A DNA stretch of 64,000 bases from Cryptomeria japonica (lineage: Eukaryota > Streptophyta > Pinopsida > Cupressales > Cupressaceae): positions 437,873,230 to 437,937,229 of the forward strand of contig NC_081407.1 in assembly GCF_030272615.1 (NCBI RefSeq). The letters run 5' to 3'. Positions within the stretch are counted from its first letter, which is position 1. Every line of letters begins with the position of its first letter. The position numbers were made by a program, and so were the translations under genes. The notes below the pieces were generated by a model. That model saw nothing but the letters and a program-made list of their open reading frames with translations. It was not told the origin of the DNA and ran no database searches. Below, piece after piece: positions 32,269 through 44,479 of the stretch.

Positions 32269-33696
32269 ATGACGAGTGGTGGTGGTAAGGAATCACATGT
32301 TCCTCCGCCCATGGATTTTCGCGCAACAGTGGGTTCAAAACCCCCATTCCAGAGTATCAAGAGTTTTAACAATAACCTTTTCTCACCTAAATCGGGATCG
32401 GGGACCGCTGGTGGTTCTCGCATTATGAAGATCAATGGTTGCCTGGGGAGATGCAGTGAGAGATCGAAGCTGGTTATTCCTCCTTAATTGATTGTTGAAG
32501 ACGTTGAGTACTTTTCAAAACACTCGCTTTATTGCAAGTTTTTGGGAATGAGGGTTTCTCTGCAATTTCTGGAAAACTGGGCGCAGAGGACTTGGGCACC
32601 GAAAGGGGAGATGGAGATTATGATGCTGGCAAACAACTATTTCATGGTTACCTTCAACTGCATGGAGGATCACAATAGGGTCTTTGAGGGAGGCTCGTAT
32701 TTTTACAATCAGGTGGGGTTGTTCATCAAGCCTTGGCATGCAGGGTTTAACCCGTCAGAGGAGCTCCCAAACAAGGTTCCTGTGTGGGTTCGTTTGCCTC
32801 ATTTTCCTATGGAATGTTGTCGAGAGGATGTGCTATGGCTGTTGGCCGCACTGTTAGGGAAGACAGTGGAATCCTCAATGCAAACCCTAGGAAGAAAGGT
32901 AATGACTTTTGCTCGTATCTGTGTTGAAATTGATCTTAGTAAACCTCTGCCGGATGCTATAGATATGAGTGCGGGTTCTTATTCATGGGTCCAGCAGCTA
33001 AATTACAGAACTTTACCTTTTCGCTGTTGTCTGTGTCATGAGTATGGACATTTACAGCATAAGTGCCCTAGATATAAACCAGTGGTTCACCAACCTCAAC
33101 AACCGGCTCAAAGCCAAGATAGGGCTGATAAAGGAAAAGCCTCTATGCCGGCAGAGGTAGAGGGCGCTGATGGTTTTGTCTCAGTTAAGACAAGGAATAG
33201 GAATCGAGGACAAAAGAGGTCCTTACAGGAGAGACAGGAGGAAGATACCTTTAACATATTTGAGGCCTTGGACGACCTTAGCCATCAAGAAGTGAACCCA
33301 GGGTTAACTCCTTTGGAACTAGGTGCGTTAGGAGGGGGTCCGAAAAGTGGTATTGAGGATTTTACTCAAGCCCTACAAGTGATTGGCAGCCAACAAATGG
33401 AGATGGACCAGTCAGTAGGAGTCCAGCAGGGAATCACTTCAGGTTCAGAGGTAATTTCGGTTGGGGGGGAGGGCTCTCTGATAGCCCTGAAATTGGAACC
33501 GGCTGGGGCTAAGAGTAACAAGTCTTCTGTACACTTGGCTCTGCATCAGAAGGATATCAAGAAAAGTGCTACGAAGAAGAACTCAAAGGTCGACAAGAAG
33601 AAGGATTTGGATAAAATAAAACTGATGGGAGAAAATTTGGTGGAGTCAGCGTCGGTGAAGACTTTGGACTCTCACTTTTCCAATCCTCCTAGATGA
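32269..33696 (+). pseudogene. LINE E ORF1 (DUF4283-like, zinc knuckle), one stop
   Basis: 475 codons from ATG 32269 (MTSGGGKESHVPPPMDF) to TGA 33694-33696, with a single in-frame TAA at 32485. A DUF4283-like domain spans codons ~75-225 (FLGMRVSLQFLENWAQRTW, MLANNYFMVTF, VPVWVRLPHFPMECC, FARICVEIDLSKPLPDA). One zinc knuckle follows, CCLCHEYGHLQHKC (C-X2-C-X4-H-X4-C). The C-terminal ~200 codons are hydrophilic and Lys-rich (KKSATKKNSKVDKKKD). It is an RNA-binding ORF1 that would coat LINE RNA. The TGA overlaps the ORF2 ATG (33693) as ATGA, suggesting termination-reinitiation. Confidence 0.9.
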
Positions 33697-36600
33697 TTGT
33701 GCTCTCATGGAATGTAAGGGGCTTGAATAGCGGCCCTAGACAAAAAGTTGTTCGGGATTTGATCAGGAGTCATTCACCGGATGTCCTGCTCTTGCAAGAA
33801 ACTAAACTCTCAGTGGAGAGTATGATGGGTCTAGCGCTGAAGCTCTTGGGGCGAGGAGAATGTCAGTGTATTGGGGCTGTTGGCTCCTCTGGAGGGGTGG
33901 CCTGTCTTTGGAACCCTTCAAGTATTCTCCCTGTTAGGTGGATGGCTTCCAGATCTTTGTTATCTGGGGTTGCCTCTAGTCTGGAGATCGGAGATCTTAT
34001 TTTGTTTACTAATATTTATGCTGCTACTGATTTCCAAGGAAAATAGAACTTATGGTCTCACATTTCATTTATGCGAAGGCTGACCCCTTTCCATCCTTGG
34101 ATTATGGCAAGAGATTTCAATGCTATCCTAGAGTTGAGTGAGAAGAAGGGGGTGTCATGCGGTTGGAGCCCTCATTCTCCTCTTTCGAGATAGGATTTCA
34201 TCATTGCATCTGGTGGACATTAAGCCTGGTAATGGACTGTTCACTTGGAATAAAAGGAGAATGGGGGAGGATTGGATTGCTGAGAGGTTGGACCGATTTC
34301 TGGTTTCCAGTTTTTTGGTTTGTGGGGGGTGGTCCACTAGTTCTGAGATTCTTGACTAGAGAGGGTCAAACTATTGGCCTATCAAGATGGTTTCTTCTAC
34401 GGCCCGGGTTGCCCGCTCTCCTTCGTTCAAATTTCAACTTATGTGGCTTCGTGATCCTGCTCTGCCTACTCTGGTTGATCAGTGGTGGAGGAAGGGGAGG
34501 CCGGCCTTTGGTACAACTATGTATACTTTCGCCAAGTAGCTCCAGCTTGTTAAGTTCCAGCTTAAACAATGGAATCGACAAGGTTTTGGGAACATTTTTC
34601 ATGCTAAGAAAGCAGCCCAAACAGAGTTAAATGGCATCACCAGGGAAATCAGAGAAAGTGGTTTGTCTAAGGCTTTGCTTAAGAAGGAGGAGAGGGTTGT
34701 CAAGGTCATAGAGGAATGGGAGCTCATGGAAGAAATTTACTGGAAACAAAGAGCCCGTATTGATTGGCTTTAAGCGGGCGATAAGAACACGACTTTCTTT
34801 TTCAACTCTGTGAAATCTAGACGTCACGGAAACTCAATTCTTGCTCTGGTAAATAATAGAGGTGAGGGGTTATTATCCTTGCAAGAGATATCTAGGGAGG
34901 CTTTGCAGCATTTATGAACCCTCTTTAGTGAGGAGTTTCAGGGGGAAGCGGAGGAGGAGAATCAGGTTCTTGTTTGCATTCCTCCTCTTGTTACCAGGGA
35001 GATGAATGAGGAGCTTATGGCCCCTATATTGATGGAAGAACTTGAGAGGATTGTCTTTCAGTTGAGGAAAGGAAAAGCCCCTAGTCCAGCTGGGTTCCCG
35101 GTTGAGTTCTTTCAGGAGTTTTGGGATATCATCAATTTGGACTTACTGGCAGTAGTTCAAGAGTCCCAAAGGAATAAATAGATGTTGAGGGCCCTGAATG
35201 CTACCTTCATTGTGTTTACCCCCAAGTGTGAGGGGGCCGACAAGTTAGGCTAGTTCTGCCCTATATCTCTCTGCAATGTTATTTATAAGATCATCTCGAA
35301 GCTTATTGCAGAGAGGCTGAAGAAGTGTCTTGGGGGTGTGATCTCTGAAGAACAAAACGGGTTTGTGGAAGGGCGTCAAATTCTAGATGGGGTGGTCATT
35401 GCTACAGAGACCATTCATTCTATGGCTACCTCCAAGGAAAAGGCTATGTTTATCAAATTGGACATGGCTAAAGCTTATGATAGAGTTCGTTGGTCTTTCC
35501 TTCGGAAGATCCTTAAGGCTTTTGGTTTTGCTGAGGAATGGATTCAATGGGTTATGAGTGGAGTTACGTCCACTTCTTTCTCAATGCTTATCAATGGGGA
35601 TCATACCAAGTTGTTTGGTGCATCTAGGGGCCTTCGTCAAGGGGATCCCCTCTCCCCTTATCTTTTCATCCTCTTGGTTGAGGGCATGGGGAGGCTGATC
35701 AAACATAATGTCGGTCAAGGCAGTATTCAGGGGTGGAACTGGGGTAATGAATTGCAGCCGCAGTCTCATCTACAATTTGTTGATGACACGACCTTGATGG
35801 GACTTGCTAGGATCAGAGAAGCTATGAATCTGCGTAAGGTTCTAGATGTTTATCTGGCGGCTTCAGGCTAGTTGATCAATAAAGATAAATCATCTATCAT
35901 TTTCTTCAATACCCCTTAAGCTATTCAAAGGAGGATTGCTCTGATCTTGAGATTTCAAGTTGGTTCTTTTCCCTTGACTTATTTGGGTATTCCTATCTCT
36001 CCTAGTAACCCTCCTTGGGAGTCATGGCAGGGTATCTTGGATAAATTTCGCTCGAAGGTTGAACATTGGACTCATAGATGGTTGTCTTTTGCTGGGAGGG
36101 TTCAACTAATTCAGTCAGTGGTTCAGGCTCTTCCAACTTATAGATGTATGCTTCAAGTGGCTCCCAAATGGTTCTTGAAAGACCTAGATTCTTTAGCAAG
36201 GCAATTCTTATGGGCATGCAATCTATCCTCATCCAAATGGAGTCTGGTCAATTGGGACCTGGTGTGTAGCTCGAAGCAATCTGGGGGTCTTGGTTTAAGG
36301 CAGGCTATTTTATTCGGGGAGGCTCTAGCGGCAAAACTGTACTGGAGGTGGTGTGTTGAGAAAGATCGTGGTTGGGCTAAGAGTTTGGCCTTCAAATATA
36401 TGCATAGGATACCAGCTCAGGAGGTCCCAAGATATCCACTAGAGGGTAAAGGCTCTACGATTTGGTATACTCTCAAGAAGGGGGCCTCTCTAATTAAGGA
36501 AGGACTCTTTTGGATCTGTAGGAGGGGGGAAGATGTCCTTTTTTGAACGACTCTTGGGATGGGTACCCCCCAATCTTGATCAGTTTCCTAACCTGGGGAA

Positions 36601-37991
36601 CCTTAGCCAGAGGTTTTTGGAGGCAGGGTGGTCAAGGTGAGTGAATTCAAGACTGTATACAGGTGTGGGAGGTTGGAGATGGAGCGGTGGAAGGATCGTA
36701 ATGAGTGGTCGGTTGCGGGGATGGAGGAGGACTGTGCTGAGTTACAAGGCATTCTGGCGAATATACACTGTAGTGGCATTAAGGGAAGGGATGGACTGGC
36801 CCGGTCTCTGAATCCTAAGGGAATCTTTACGGTGGCTAGTGGTTACAGGGAACTGTTGAGCCAAAGATTGGAGGGAAGAGAGGTGCACTAGTGGAAATAG
36901 GTTTGGAACAATTCTTCATGGCCGAAGTGCAACTGCTTTGCGTGGACTCTGGCCTGGAATAGATGCCTTACCTGGGATAATATTCATAAGCAGGGTTTCT
37001 CGGGGCCTTTGATGTGTGTTTTGTGTGGCAATGGGGAGGAAGACTTCTCACACCTGTTCTTTAGATGCCCCTTTTCTAAGCTTATTTGGCACTACTGGTG
37101 GGGGGTGTGGAAGCGTTCCTGTGTTCACGCAGATTCTCTGGTGGAGTTTTGGAGCAGTTTGGGTAGACCTCCTATCTCATCCCCCTACCTCCAGGCTGTC
37201 TGGTATATCGGGCCCACCTTCATTCTCTGGCATATCTGGCTTGAGAGGAACAGAAGGATTTTCCATGAGGCCAGACTGTTAGTGCAACAAGTGTGGAATA
37301 GAATCATGGTTATGATCAGGGAAATGGTGGAAGCTAAATGTGAGGTAAATTTTCCTTTGGACAGAACTGAGGCGGATATCGTGAGTAGGTTTGGCTGGCA
37401 GGAGTTGTCTCCTGCCTCTGCTTGTGTCGGAAGAGGTAGGTGTGCTATGAAGAAGGTCCAAAGGTTGGGAAGGTGGAGGCCCCCCGAGGATGAGATTATC
37501 AAGATTAACATCGATGGCTCCTCCAGGGGTAACCCAGGCCCGACAGGGGTTGGAGGTGTTGGTAGGAATTGCTTGGGGAGGTGGAGTTTTTCTTCTCGGT
37601 GCATAAAGGGAGGCAATCTAATAATATTATGGAGGGACTTGCTATTCTCTATGCACTGGAGCGGACTTGGGAGTTGGGTAGAAGGAAGGTTATCTGTGAA
37701 TCGGATTCACAAATTATTGTGAATTTGTTGACTAAGAAGAAGGTAAGTGGGATTCATTGGCAGCTGGCAGGGATAGTTCATCAGATTCTTCAAATTAGTT
37801 CTCTAATGGAGCAAGTATCCTTCATCCACATTCCCCGTGAATGGAACAGAGTAGCTGATTGCTTGGCTAAGTGGGCTTCGAAAAATGACAGTGACTGGAA
37901 AATTGAGGGATGGGAGCATCTTTCCCCAGATTACTGTGAGGTCTTGCAGAAGATTTTTGTGGAGGATATGGATAGTAATGATGTTGGCTGA
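33693..37991 (+). pseudogene. LINE E ORF2: endonuclease, reverse transcriptase, zf-RVT, RNase H
   Basis: Starts MIVLSWNVRGLNSGPRQK and LLLQETKLS (endonuclease, frameshift near 34150). Reverse transcriptase (about 34980-35900): RKGKAPSPAGFPVEFFQ, CNVIYKIISKLIAERL, KLDMAKAYDRVRW, GLRQGDPLSPYLF and LQFVDDTTLMG. Connector 35947-36546 intact. zf-RVT at about 37012-37110 (CVLCGNGEEDFSHLFFRCPF). RNase H (about 37490-37991): INIDGSSRGNPGPTGVGG, a one-base shift near 37610, CESDSQIIV and FIHIPREWNRVADCLAKWAS. Stops at CAG, CAA, CGA or TGG positions are frequent (for example 34544, 34771, 35179, 35869). Confidence 0.9.
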
Positions 37992-38106
37992 GATTGGTCG
38001 AAGCCTGAGGTTCTCTTTTTGGAGCCTCAACGCTTGGGACCTCATTGTAATTTTCGTGTCTTTGCTTCAATAAAGTTTTTACCCCCTTTTATTCAAAAAA
38101 AATAAA
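37992..38106 (+). other. LINE E 3' UTR and tail
   Basis: Short non-coding end with AATAAAGTTTTTACCCCC before an A-run. Confidence 0.65.
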
Positions 38107-38712
38107 TTATGTTTTAAAAGCAAAAACAATTACAAATCAAAATATAATATAAAATAAAAAATAATAATTAGAAAAAAAACTATTAAATTAGATTTATAAT
38201 TTTTAAATCCATTTTTTTTTAGTTTTTAGTGAAAAAACAATTAATTCTCTTTATTATTATATAATTTTAGAATGTAATTTTTTTTCCGTTTTCAAAGGAA
38301 AAAAATATTTTCATTATTGTTATCAAATTCTATAAATTTTAAAATGCTTTTTTTTTTTCAAAGTATATATATTTTTTTAATTTTCTTTATTATTATTAGA
38401 TTTTTAAAATATAAATTTTTTAAGTTTTTTTTGTTTTGAAAGAAAATTCTATTTAAGGTAATGTTTTTTTCTTTCAAAATAGAAATCCTTTATTTAAACA
38501 TGGTTGGAGTGTATTTGTGGTTTCTTGAAATTTTGGATGAATGCAAATGTAACTTTTACTTTTGTGCATTTTCTTTATAGGTCTTTCTCAAAATTTTAAT
38601 TCTGATTTGTATCTAGATTTGTGATATACAAATTTCTAATTGCCTTAAATTGCAATTTAAAGGGAGAAAACATATGCAATTGACCTCCAGAGTTATTAGT
38701 GTAACAATCATC
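38107..38712. other. AT-rich spacer with a fourth repeat monomer
   Basis: 38107-38350 matches the ~223-bp AT-rich monomer. 38350-38712 is AT-rich with T-runs and no coding frame. Confidence 0.6.
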
Positions 38713-39790
38713 TGTTGGCATGATTGGCATAACTGATGTTGATGGATAATGTTGATGAATCGATAAAGAACTGTTGGTAATGATATAGTGATGAAGAGAT
38801 TGAGATTATTGGCTTAATGACTTTGATCAATTATTTGTGTTGTCATTGATGGCAAACTATGTGACAACTATGTTTTTCATGTTTATTTTGTCATCTAAGT
38901 CTTTTTGGTCTACCAAAAATGCCTTATCGGTAATGAAGACAGTGAACTAGGAACTAGGACCTTAACCGGTAAATATGGAAATGTTTTGATTGGTTCTGGA
39001 GATTGGTGATGATTAAAGTGTTAAGGTTTGGAACATGTATTTGTATCATTGTAATGTATCTTTGACCGGAACCGCCTCATGCTTTGATTACCGGAAATCA
39101 TGTTTATGATTTCTGTTGAATTTTCTGTAGGGTTTAAGAAGGGTTTGAGAACCGGTATTCAATTCTTATAACCAGTAATGATATTGAGTTCGATGGTGTA
39201 TTACATTATGTTTGTAAGTTGGTGATGACGTGACTGAAACCGCGTGAAGTGTTTGAATGATGTTTTGGCACGATCAAAGAGCAAATTTCTTGGGAATGTG
39301 CGAAGTGCTTAGTGGTATGAGCCAAGGGTTTGAAAATGTATCAGATCGAGGTGTGGTGATCACTAAACGACTGTAATTGATTGTAATGATCCATTTGATG
39401 ATCTGTAATGAGTTGTAAAGATCTATGATGATCTATGTTGTAAGTCTTAGGGTTTTGTAACCGACTAAGTTGTAAAGGTTATTTAGGCCAATATAGTTGA
39501 TGTTTGTTATGTCGGTGAATTGAGTAAAGAGTGTGAATTCGAACCAATGTGGTGTATCTGCTAGAGTGCAGCAGAGTGGAGATAAATTGGATCTAAACAA
39601 GCAAGCAGTTAGTGTTATTTCTAGATCATTCATCTATTGTTTCCTAACAGTTGTAGCAGACAAAATCCCTTAATTGGGTAGGTTCTAACATGCCTTAAAT
39701 TGTAAATCCCTTAACCAAGTAGCTAAGCATCTGAGTCTCAAATCCTCCTGCGAGGTTGCTTCTAACAGGGCAAAGCTCTTAACAGGGCTC
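38713..39790 (+). repeat. Lone E1-type LTR, left part (split by E2)
   Basis: Begins TGTTGGCATGATTGGCATAA, resembling the E1 LTR start, and shows LTR phrases such as the dyads CCCTTAACCAAG, CCTCCTGCGAGG and CTCTTAACAGGG near 39660-39790. The right part resumes after E2 at 47444. No gag or pol lies next to either part, so it is a solo LTR or an LTR fragment; I found no target duplication for it. Confidence 0.75.
39786..39790. repeat. Target-site duplication of E2, left
   Basis: ggctc, matching gactc at 47439-47443 with one difference. Confidence 0.65.
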
Positions 39791-40963
39791 TGATGAATAC
39801 TAAGAGGGGGGGTGAATTAGTATACCAAAAAATACTGAACTCAAACACTTAAACAGTTTAGAAGTAAACCGGTATAATAACTTTACTAACAAACCGGTTA
39901 AAACAAATGCAAACCAAACAGCAAATAAGGCATTCACCCATAGGAGCACAATCACCATAACACAAGAGATTTTGACATAGAAACCCAAATGGGAAAAACC
40001 ACAGTGAGATGAAACTCACAAGTAACTATCTGCAGAATAGTAACCAGACCGGTTTAATGTCATACAATGTTCTTCACCAAAACAGATCCTGTTAGGAATC
40101 TCAATCTTTGTTAGGAGATAAGTCCGATTAAAGACTACTTTGTGAGAGGATTTCAGATCCACAGTTGTGAACCACCTTGTTAGAGGATTTATAAAGGCTT
40201 TGCCAGGCCTAGCCGGTTAAGGGTTTCAGACTTGTCGAAGATGTGAGTAATCAACAAGTGAGTGATCTAAATACTAGCACAGTATGCTTGGTTAGATCCT
40301 TGATAGCTCATTGTTAATGCACATTTAGCATTACTTCAGTCTTCAATATCTCCACACTCTGTTTCTTCACACAGACCTAATCTTCTTCTGTAATCGCACA
40401 TACAAAAACCTCATCAACCACCTTGAACTCTAACAACACCTAAAACCCTAGACATGATGTCCTTATAAAGGAATATGATTTCATGTCGGTCCAATAGGAT
40501 TACATTGCAAGTTCCTAGGTTCAGTGTATCTAGACACATTTGGTAACACGACACAGAATCACCGCCAAAGTGTTGGTGGATGATAACTCATCACAAAAAT
40601 ACCAGTTGGTAACTCATCACAGAGTAATACCAGTTCATACATTTACCGATTACCGGTTCACACATTTTACCAATTACCGGTTTGTCAAAATGAAGACTGG
40701 GAAAAATGATAACAACCGCTTTGTTCCTTCGTACCGCTTTGGGATCCTCGAACCGCTTGAGGTCTTCATACCGCTTTTAGTCCTCATACAGCTTGAGATC
40801 GGAAAACACTTTCTGCAAAACACCGATAGTCTAAAGACTATAATACATAATACCGGTTGGAACAAATACCGGTTGAGCATAACTCATACATGCAAAAAGT
40901 GATCTCAAAGCAAGTGTGTGTCCATTAATGACAATCACAACATCATCATAAAAAATGCCAACA
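39791..40963 (-). repeat. E2 3' LTR
   Basis: 1,173 bp. On the + strand it begins TGATGAATACTAAGAG and ends ATGCCAACA, so on the element strand it starts TGTTGGCAT like E1. It contains many ACCGGT hexamers (for example near 39870, 39896, 40050, 40650, 40675, 40852 and 40870) and short dyads near 40085-40225. Confidence 0.92.
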
Positions 40964-40964
40964 A

Positions 40965-40977
40965 TCTCCCCCTTTGG
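40965..40977 (-). other. E2 polypurine tract
   Basis: On the reverse strand CCAAAGGGGGAGA sits directly before the 3' LTR start, identical in core to the E1 tract. Confidence 0.88.
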
Positions 40978-41238
40978 CATTGATGGCAACACTTAGGAAA
41001 ATTTTGACATCTAAGTGTTTTACAACAAAAAATATGCCATAATCAAAATTACTCCCCCTAAGCATATACACTATCCCTTTTGCAGAAAATACAATGTATA
41101 CTACTCCCTTAAAGAGATAACATGAAAGTATACGTTCATCAAAATTTTAAAATACAAAATACTACTCCCCCTTTGCCAACAATGACAAAGTATTGCAGAA
41201 TAACCCCTGTTTCTCATTATCATTAATATAATAAATGT

Positions 41239-44200
41239 TTATGACAATAATGAGTGAAACTTATCAAAAACCAATTTAAAATCCTGCATAAAGGTCTTCA
41301 TGGATAAAGACCATGACTCAAGTAATGAGGTAGCCACCTCACTTTCTATTTGCATCTGGGATACATGTTCTTCCATGGCATCAATTGTGCTCATCTCTTG
41401 AGTGACCGTTAAGGCATCCAGATTGAGATAGCATTTCTGAAGTATTTGCAATCTGGGTAGTAGAACTAGTTGAAGTTCATGCAAATCTCTCATCCGGTTG
41501 CTAATCTCTACTTCAATTCTAGCGTACTAGAGCTGAAACTGGTGAATAGTTTACCCATATGTAGTGAAGGAATCATAGGGCGTCTTAAAGGTGCTTATAA
41601 ATGCCTGCAAATCAGATTGCAGCTTTTCTTTCTGTGCAAGCACATCATCACATAATAGATGGGGTTGGCTTATCTTACTAAGCAATAGTTTACCCTCATC
41701 CATAGCATCTCTTATGTCCTTCTATTCTTTCTGAAGTTCAGACCCGAGCTCGTTCAGTTTCTTCACTAAGGCAGTGTTTAGTGCCTTTTGATGCTTTTTG
41801 TGTGCATTAGCATCAACAACCTCTTCCAGGCATTGTACCTGGTCCTCCACAACTATACATAGAAGTTTTAGTTGGGCCAGAGAGGAATCAGTACTGGGGA
41901 GGTTAGTATCGGGAATCAAACTGGTAAGTGTTTCAACCACAGTTTGAATAAGATCTTGCTCCTTTTTCCTCCTTAATTCTTCCAGTCGCTCTTGTGCAAG
42001 CTTAATGCTTTGGAGCAGCTCCGATTCATTTGCAGATTGGAGGTCAATAGGACTGGTAATGTCAGCCGGTTTGGCTTGACTACCGGTTGCCTTTGGTGTC
42101 TCCACATGTGTGCTCTTTGCCGCTTCCTTCTTTGCTTCGGCTCTTTGCTTTTCCTCTTCTGTCTTCTTTTGTTCCTCTGCTTCTTTCTTTTTCTTCTCTT
42201 CATCCTTCTTCATTTCTTCTTCCTTCTGCTTCTCTTCTTCTTTCTTCTTCTCCTCTTCTCGTTTCCTCTTCTCCTCTTCCTTTTTCTTCTTCTCCTCTTC
42301 CTGTTTCTTCTTCTCCTCTTCCTTTTTCTTCTTCTCCTCTTCCTATTTCCTTTTCTCCTCTTCCTTTTTCTTCTTCTCCTCTTCTGCTTGTTTCCTCTTC
42401 TCTTCCTCTTGATTCTTTTTCTCTTTCTTCGCTTGCACTTTGTCAGCCTTTTCTTTGTCCTTTTTTTCCTTGTCCACTCTCTCTTTATCAACCTTTTCCT
42501 TTGTTGCATCCGGAGTGACATTTTCACCATCCAAAGCATCAACGTCAATTGTGTCCATCTGTTCAGTGACCAGTTCTCCTTAACTGTCGTATACCTCATC
42601 CAGTTTTTCGGTTTCCGGTTCTTGCTCAACCTTCTTGTTGGCTTCAGACACTTGGTGCAACCTCATAGCGACTTTGGCATGTGAGTGTGTATCTTTCACC
42701 ACTCCAGGAACTTTCCCTTCCAATAATAGGAGTCTTCTTCTTCTCATGAAGAAGAGACCTTTGTATTTATCCATAACTTCATAGAGTTTTGAATTTGACA
42801 CACCAGGAATGTATTGTGCAAAAATTTCTTCTCTTATTTCCTATTCCTTTTCTATGGCAATACGCCATTTGTTATCTAAAGAACTGTATAAAGAATCTGG
42901 TGTCACAAATCTAATTTCTGATGGCGATCGGTCATTAATACATAGATATTGAATAACTTCCTGTTCAACTTCCTCCTTTTCATTATCATTAAAATCATCA
43001 AAATGATTTATTAAATCACTTAGCACTTTTCTCCTAATATTCTTGATAGTTCTTTGACAATGTGTCAATGGTTTGCAAGAGGAAATGTCTATATTTACCA
43101 GTGTTGATGATGCCGGTTCATTGTTGGTTGTCTTTGTCTTCTCCCTCATTTGCCTAGTCTTTTTAGGTTGAACTTCAAGTTCTGTATCCTCAGAATTGAG
43201 TGAGGTGTTCTTAGTTTTCCGCTTTCTTTCAAAGACCTTGGTAGGTGCAACTTCCAGTTTCTTCTTGGCCAGTGACCGCTTGGTCACTTTAAGACTTGCT
43301 GAAGTAACTGGTGCCGATACCGATGGCACTGCCTTTCCTTTGTTCACTGAAGGTTCTTCAAACGGTGTTACCCTTTCTAAGTAGGTGTCGATTCTCTTCT
43401 TCTTTGGATCAAGAGGCGAGGCGATTAGGGTAGAGTCATACCCATCGAGCATGTCATACATCACCTCATATCCCATGGGCTCCACTTTTTCTTTTCTGGG
43501 CTCAATTGCCTCCATTATGCACTCATCTACTCTGATGGTAGAGCAGATGTCCTCTTCATACTTCTTGACAATATCGCCAGATATCCTCATCCTCTGGCTC
43601 ATCTTCCGCTTGAATTCATCAAAGTATTTGTTCAAGACTTTAGGATAACTGGTTCCCACTGCTTGAAGGCTTTCTCTGATTTGCTTGGTAACCAGTTGGT
43701 CAGCAGACCATTGAATATCACCAACTCTTGGAAAATAGCCTTGAAAATAGAAAAACAAACCTACCAACAATTGTCCAAATTTAAATCTTAAGGCATTGTC
43801 CGGTTTGATAGACTTCAGGTTTACTAGAAGTTGCCTTTGCATATAGGTGCATAGATCAAATGATGCATCTTCCATGATCATTCTATAGGCGGCATTCACT
43901 GCAGCTGTAGAGACAGAGTTTATTCTGCTAGCATGGAATGTCCGGTATCCGATCACCATGCAGGCATACTTGACCAAATCATCCTTGATGGTGTTAACGG
44001 TCATTCCCCTTTGGTCGCTCATAGAACCGGTGAGCTTGGTCATTTTCGTCTTAATGACTTTCCTTAGGGCTAGCACTTCTCCAACGTTACAGAAACCGGT
44101 GACGACATGAATCGCTTCCGGTGTGATGTCATGTGTCCGCTCAAGATACATTTTGTCACCGTGCACTCTGCTTAGGATGATGCAGATGTGATCTTCTGTG

Positions 44201-44478
44201 AATTCTTCAGGAAAATAGACCACATTGTGAAGTTTCTTTCTTTCCAAGATGTTGTATTTAGGTTTGATCTTCTTGTCATCCCTGCAGAATAGACCTAACT
44301 GAGAATGGATCACTAGGGATCCTAGGTCTTCTATTTTGCAATCAATATAATCTGAAAAACCTTTCTCAACTATAACACCAGTGGGTATCTGGGATAGGGC
44401 ATTGTATTTCATCTTCCTTTGTATGAAATCCGCTGAATCACTAGGTGCACTTGAACTATAGTGTGAAGCAGAAGCCAT
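41239..44478 (-). pseudogene. E2 second cistron, 1,079-codon novel frame
   Basis: A single frame from ATG 44478 (MASASHYSSSAPSDSADF) to TAA 41239 with no frameshift and six internal stops (42841, 42580, 42343, 41722, 41551, 41527). Each stop is TAG or TAA where one C-to-T change from CAG or CAA explains it. Codons 1-360 look globular, with blocks such as ITPEAIHVVTGFCNVGEV and QLLVGLFFYFQGYFP. Codons ~360-470 are basic (VTKRSLAKKKLE, ERKRKTK), possibly nuclear-localising. Codons ~640-760 are Lys/Glu-rich with EEEKKKK heptads, forming a long coiled coil. The C-terminus is Leu-rich, also coiled-coil-like. No enzymatic motif seen. Family unknown to me; remote kinship with ATHILA ORF1 or a captured host gene are alternatives. 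Confidence 0.75.
42210..42420 (-). repeat. 21-bp coding minisatellite in the E2 second cistron
   Basis: Pyrimidine-rich on the + strand: units like TTTTTCTTCTTCTCCTCTTCC repeated about six to eight times with small changes. On the coding strand each unit encodes seven residues (EEEKKKK and variants), exactly one coiled-coil heptad, so changes in copy number would keep both frame and heptad phase. Confidence 0.8.
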
Positions 44479-44479
44479 G

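Larger units (their letters stand above)
31841..38106 (+). mobile_element. LINE E, full-length LINE
   Basis: 6.27 kb, + strand, flanked by the 10-bp repeat TTATGTTTTA. Includes a G-rich 5' UTR, ORF1 with one internal stop, a degenerate ORF2 and a short 3' UTR. It is the best preserved ORF1 in the window. It lies at the same monomer phase as LINE D. The start-to-start distance of ORF2 in D and E is 6,462 bases. Confidence 0.88.

Noticed and set aside
41992-42684. Long Leu/Phe/Ser-rich frames on the + strand (230 codons and neighbours)
   Set aside because: Shadows of the reverse-strand Lys/Glu-rich coiled-coil coding repeat; pyrimidine-rich strands lack stop codons.
43196-43648. + strand frames within E2
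   Set aside because: Antisense shadows of the intact reverse-strand second cistron.
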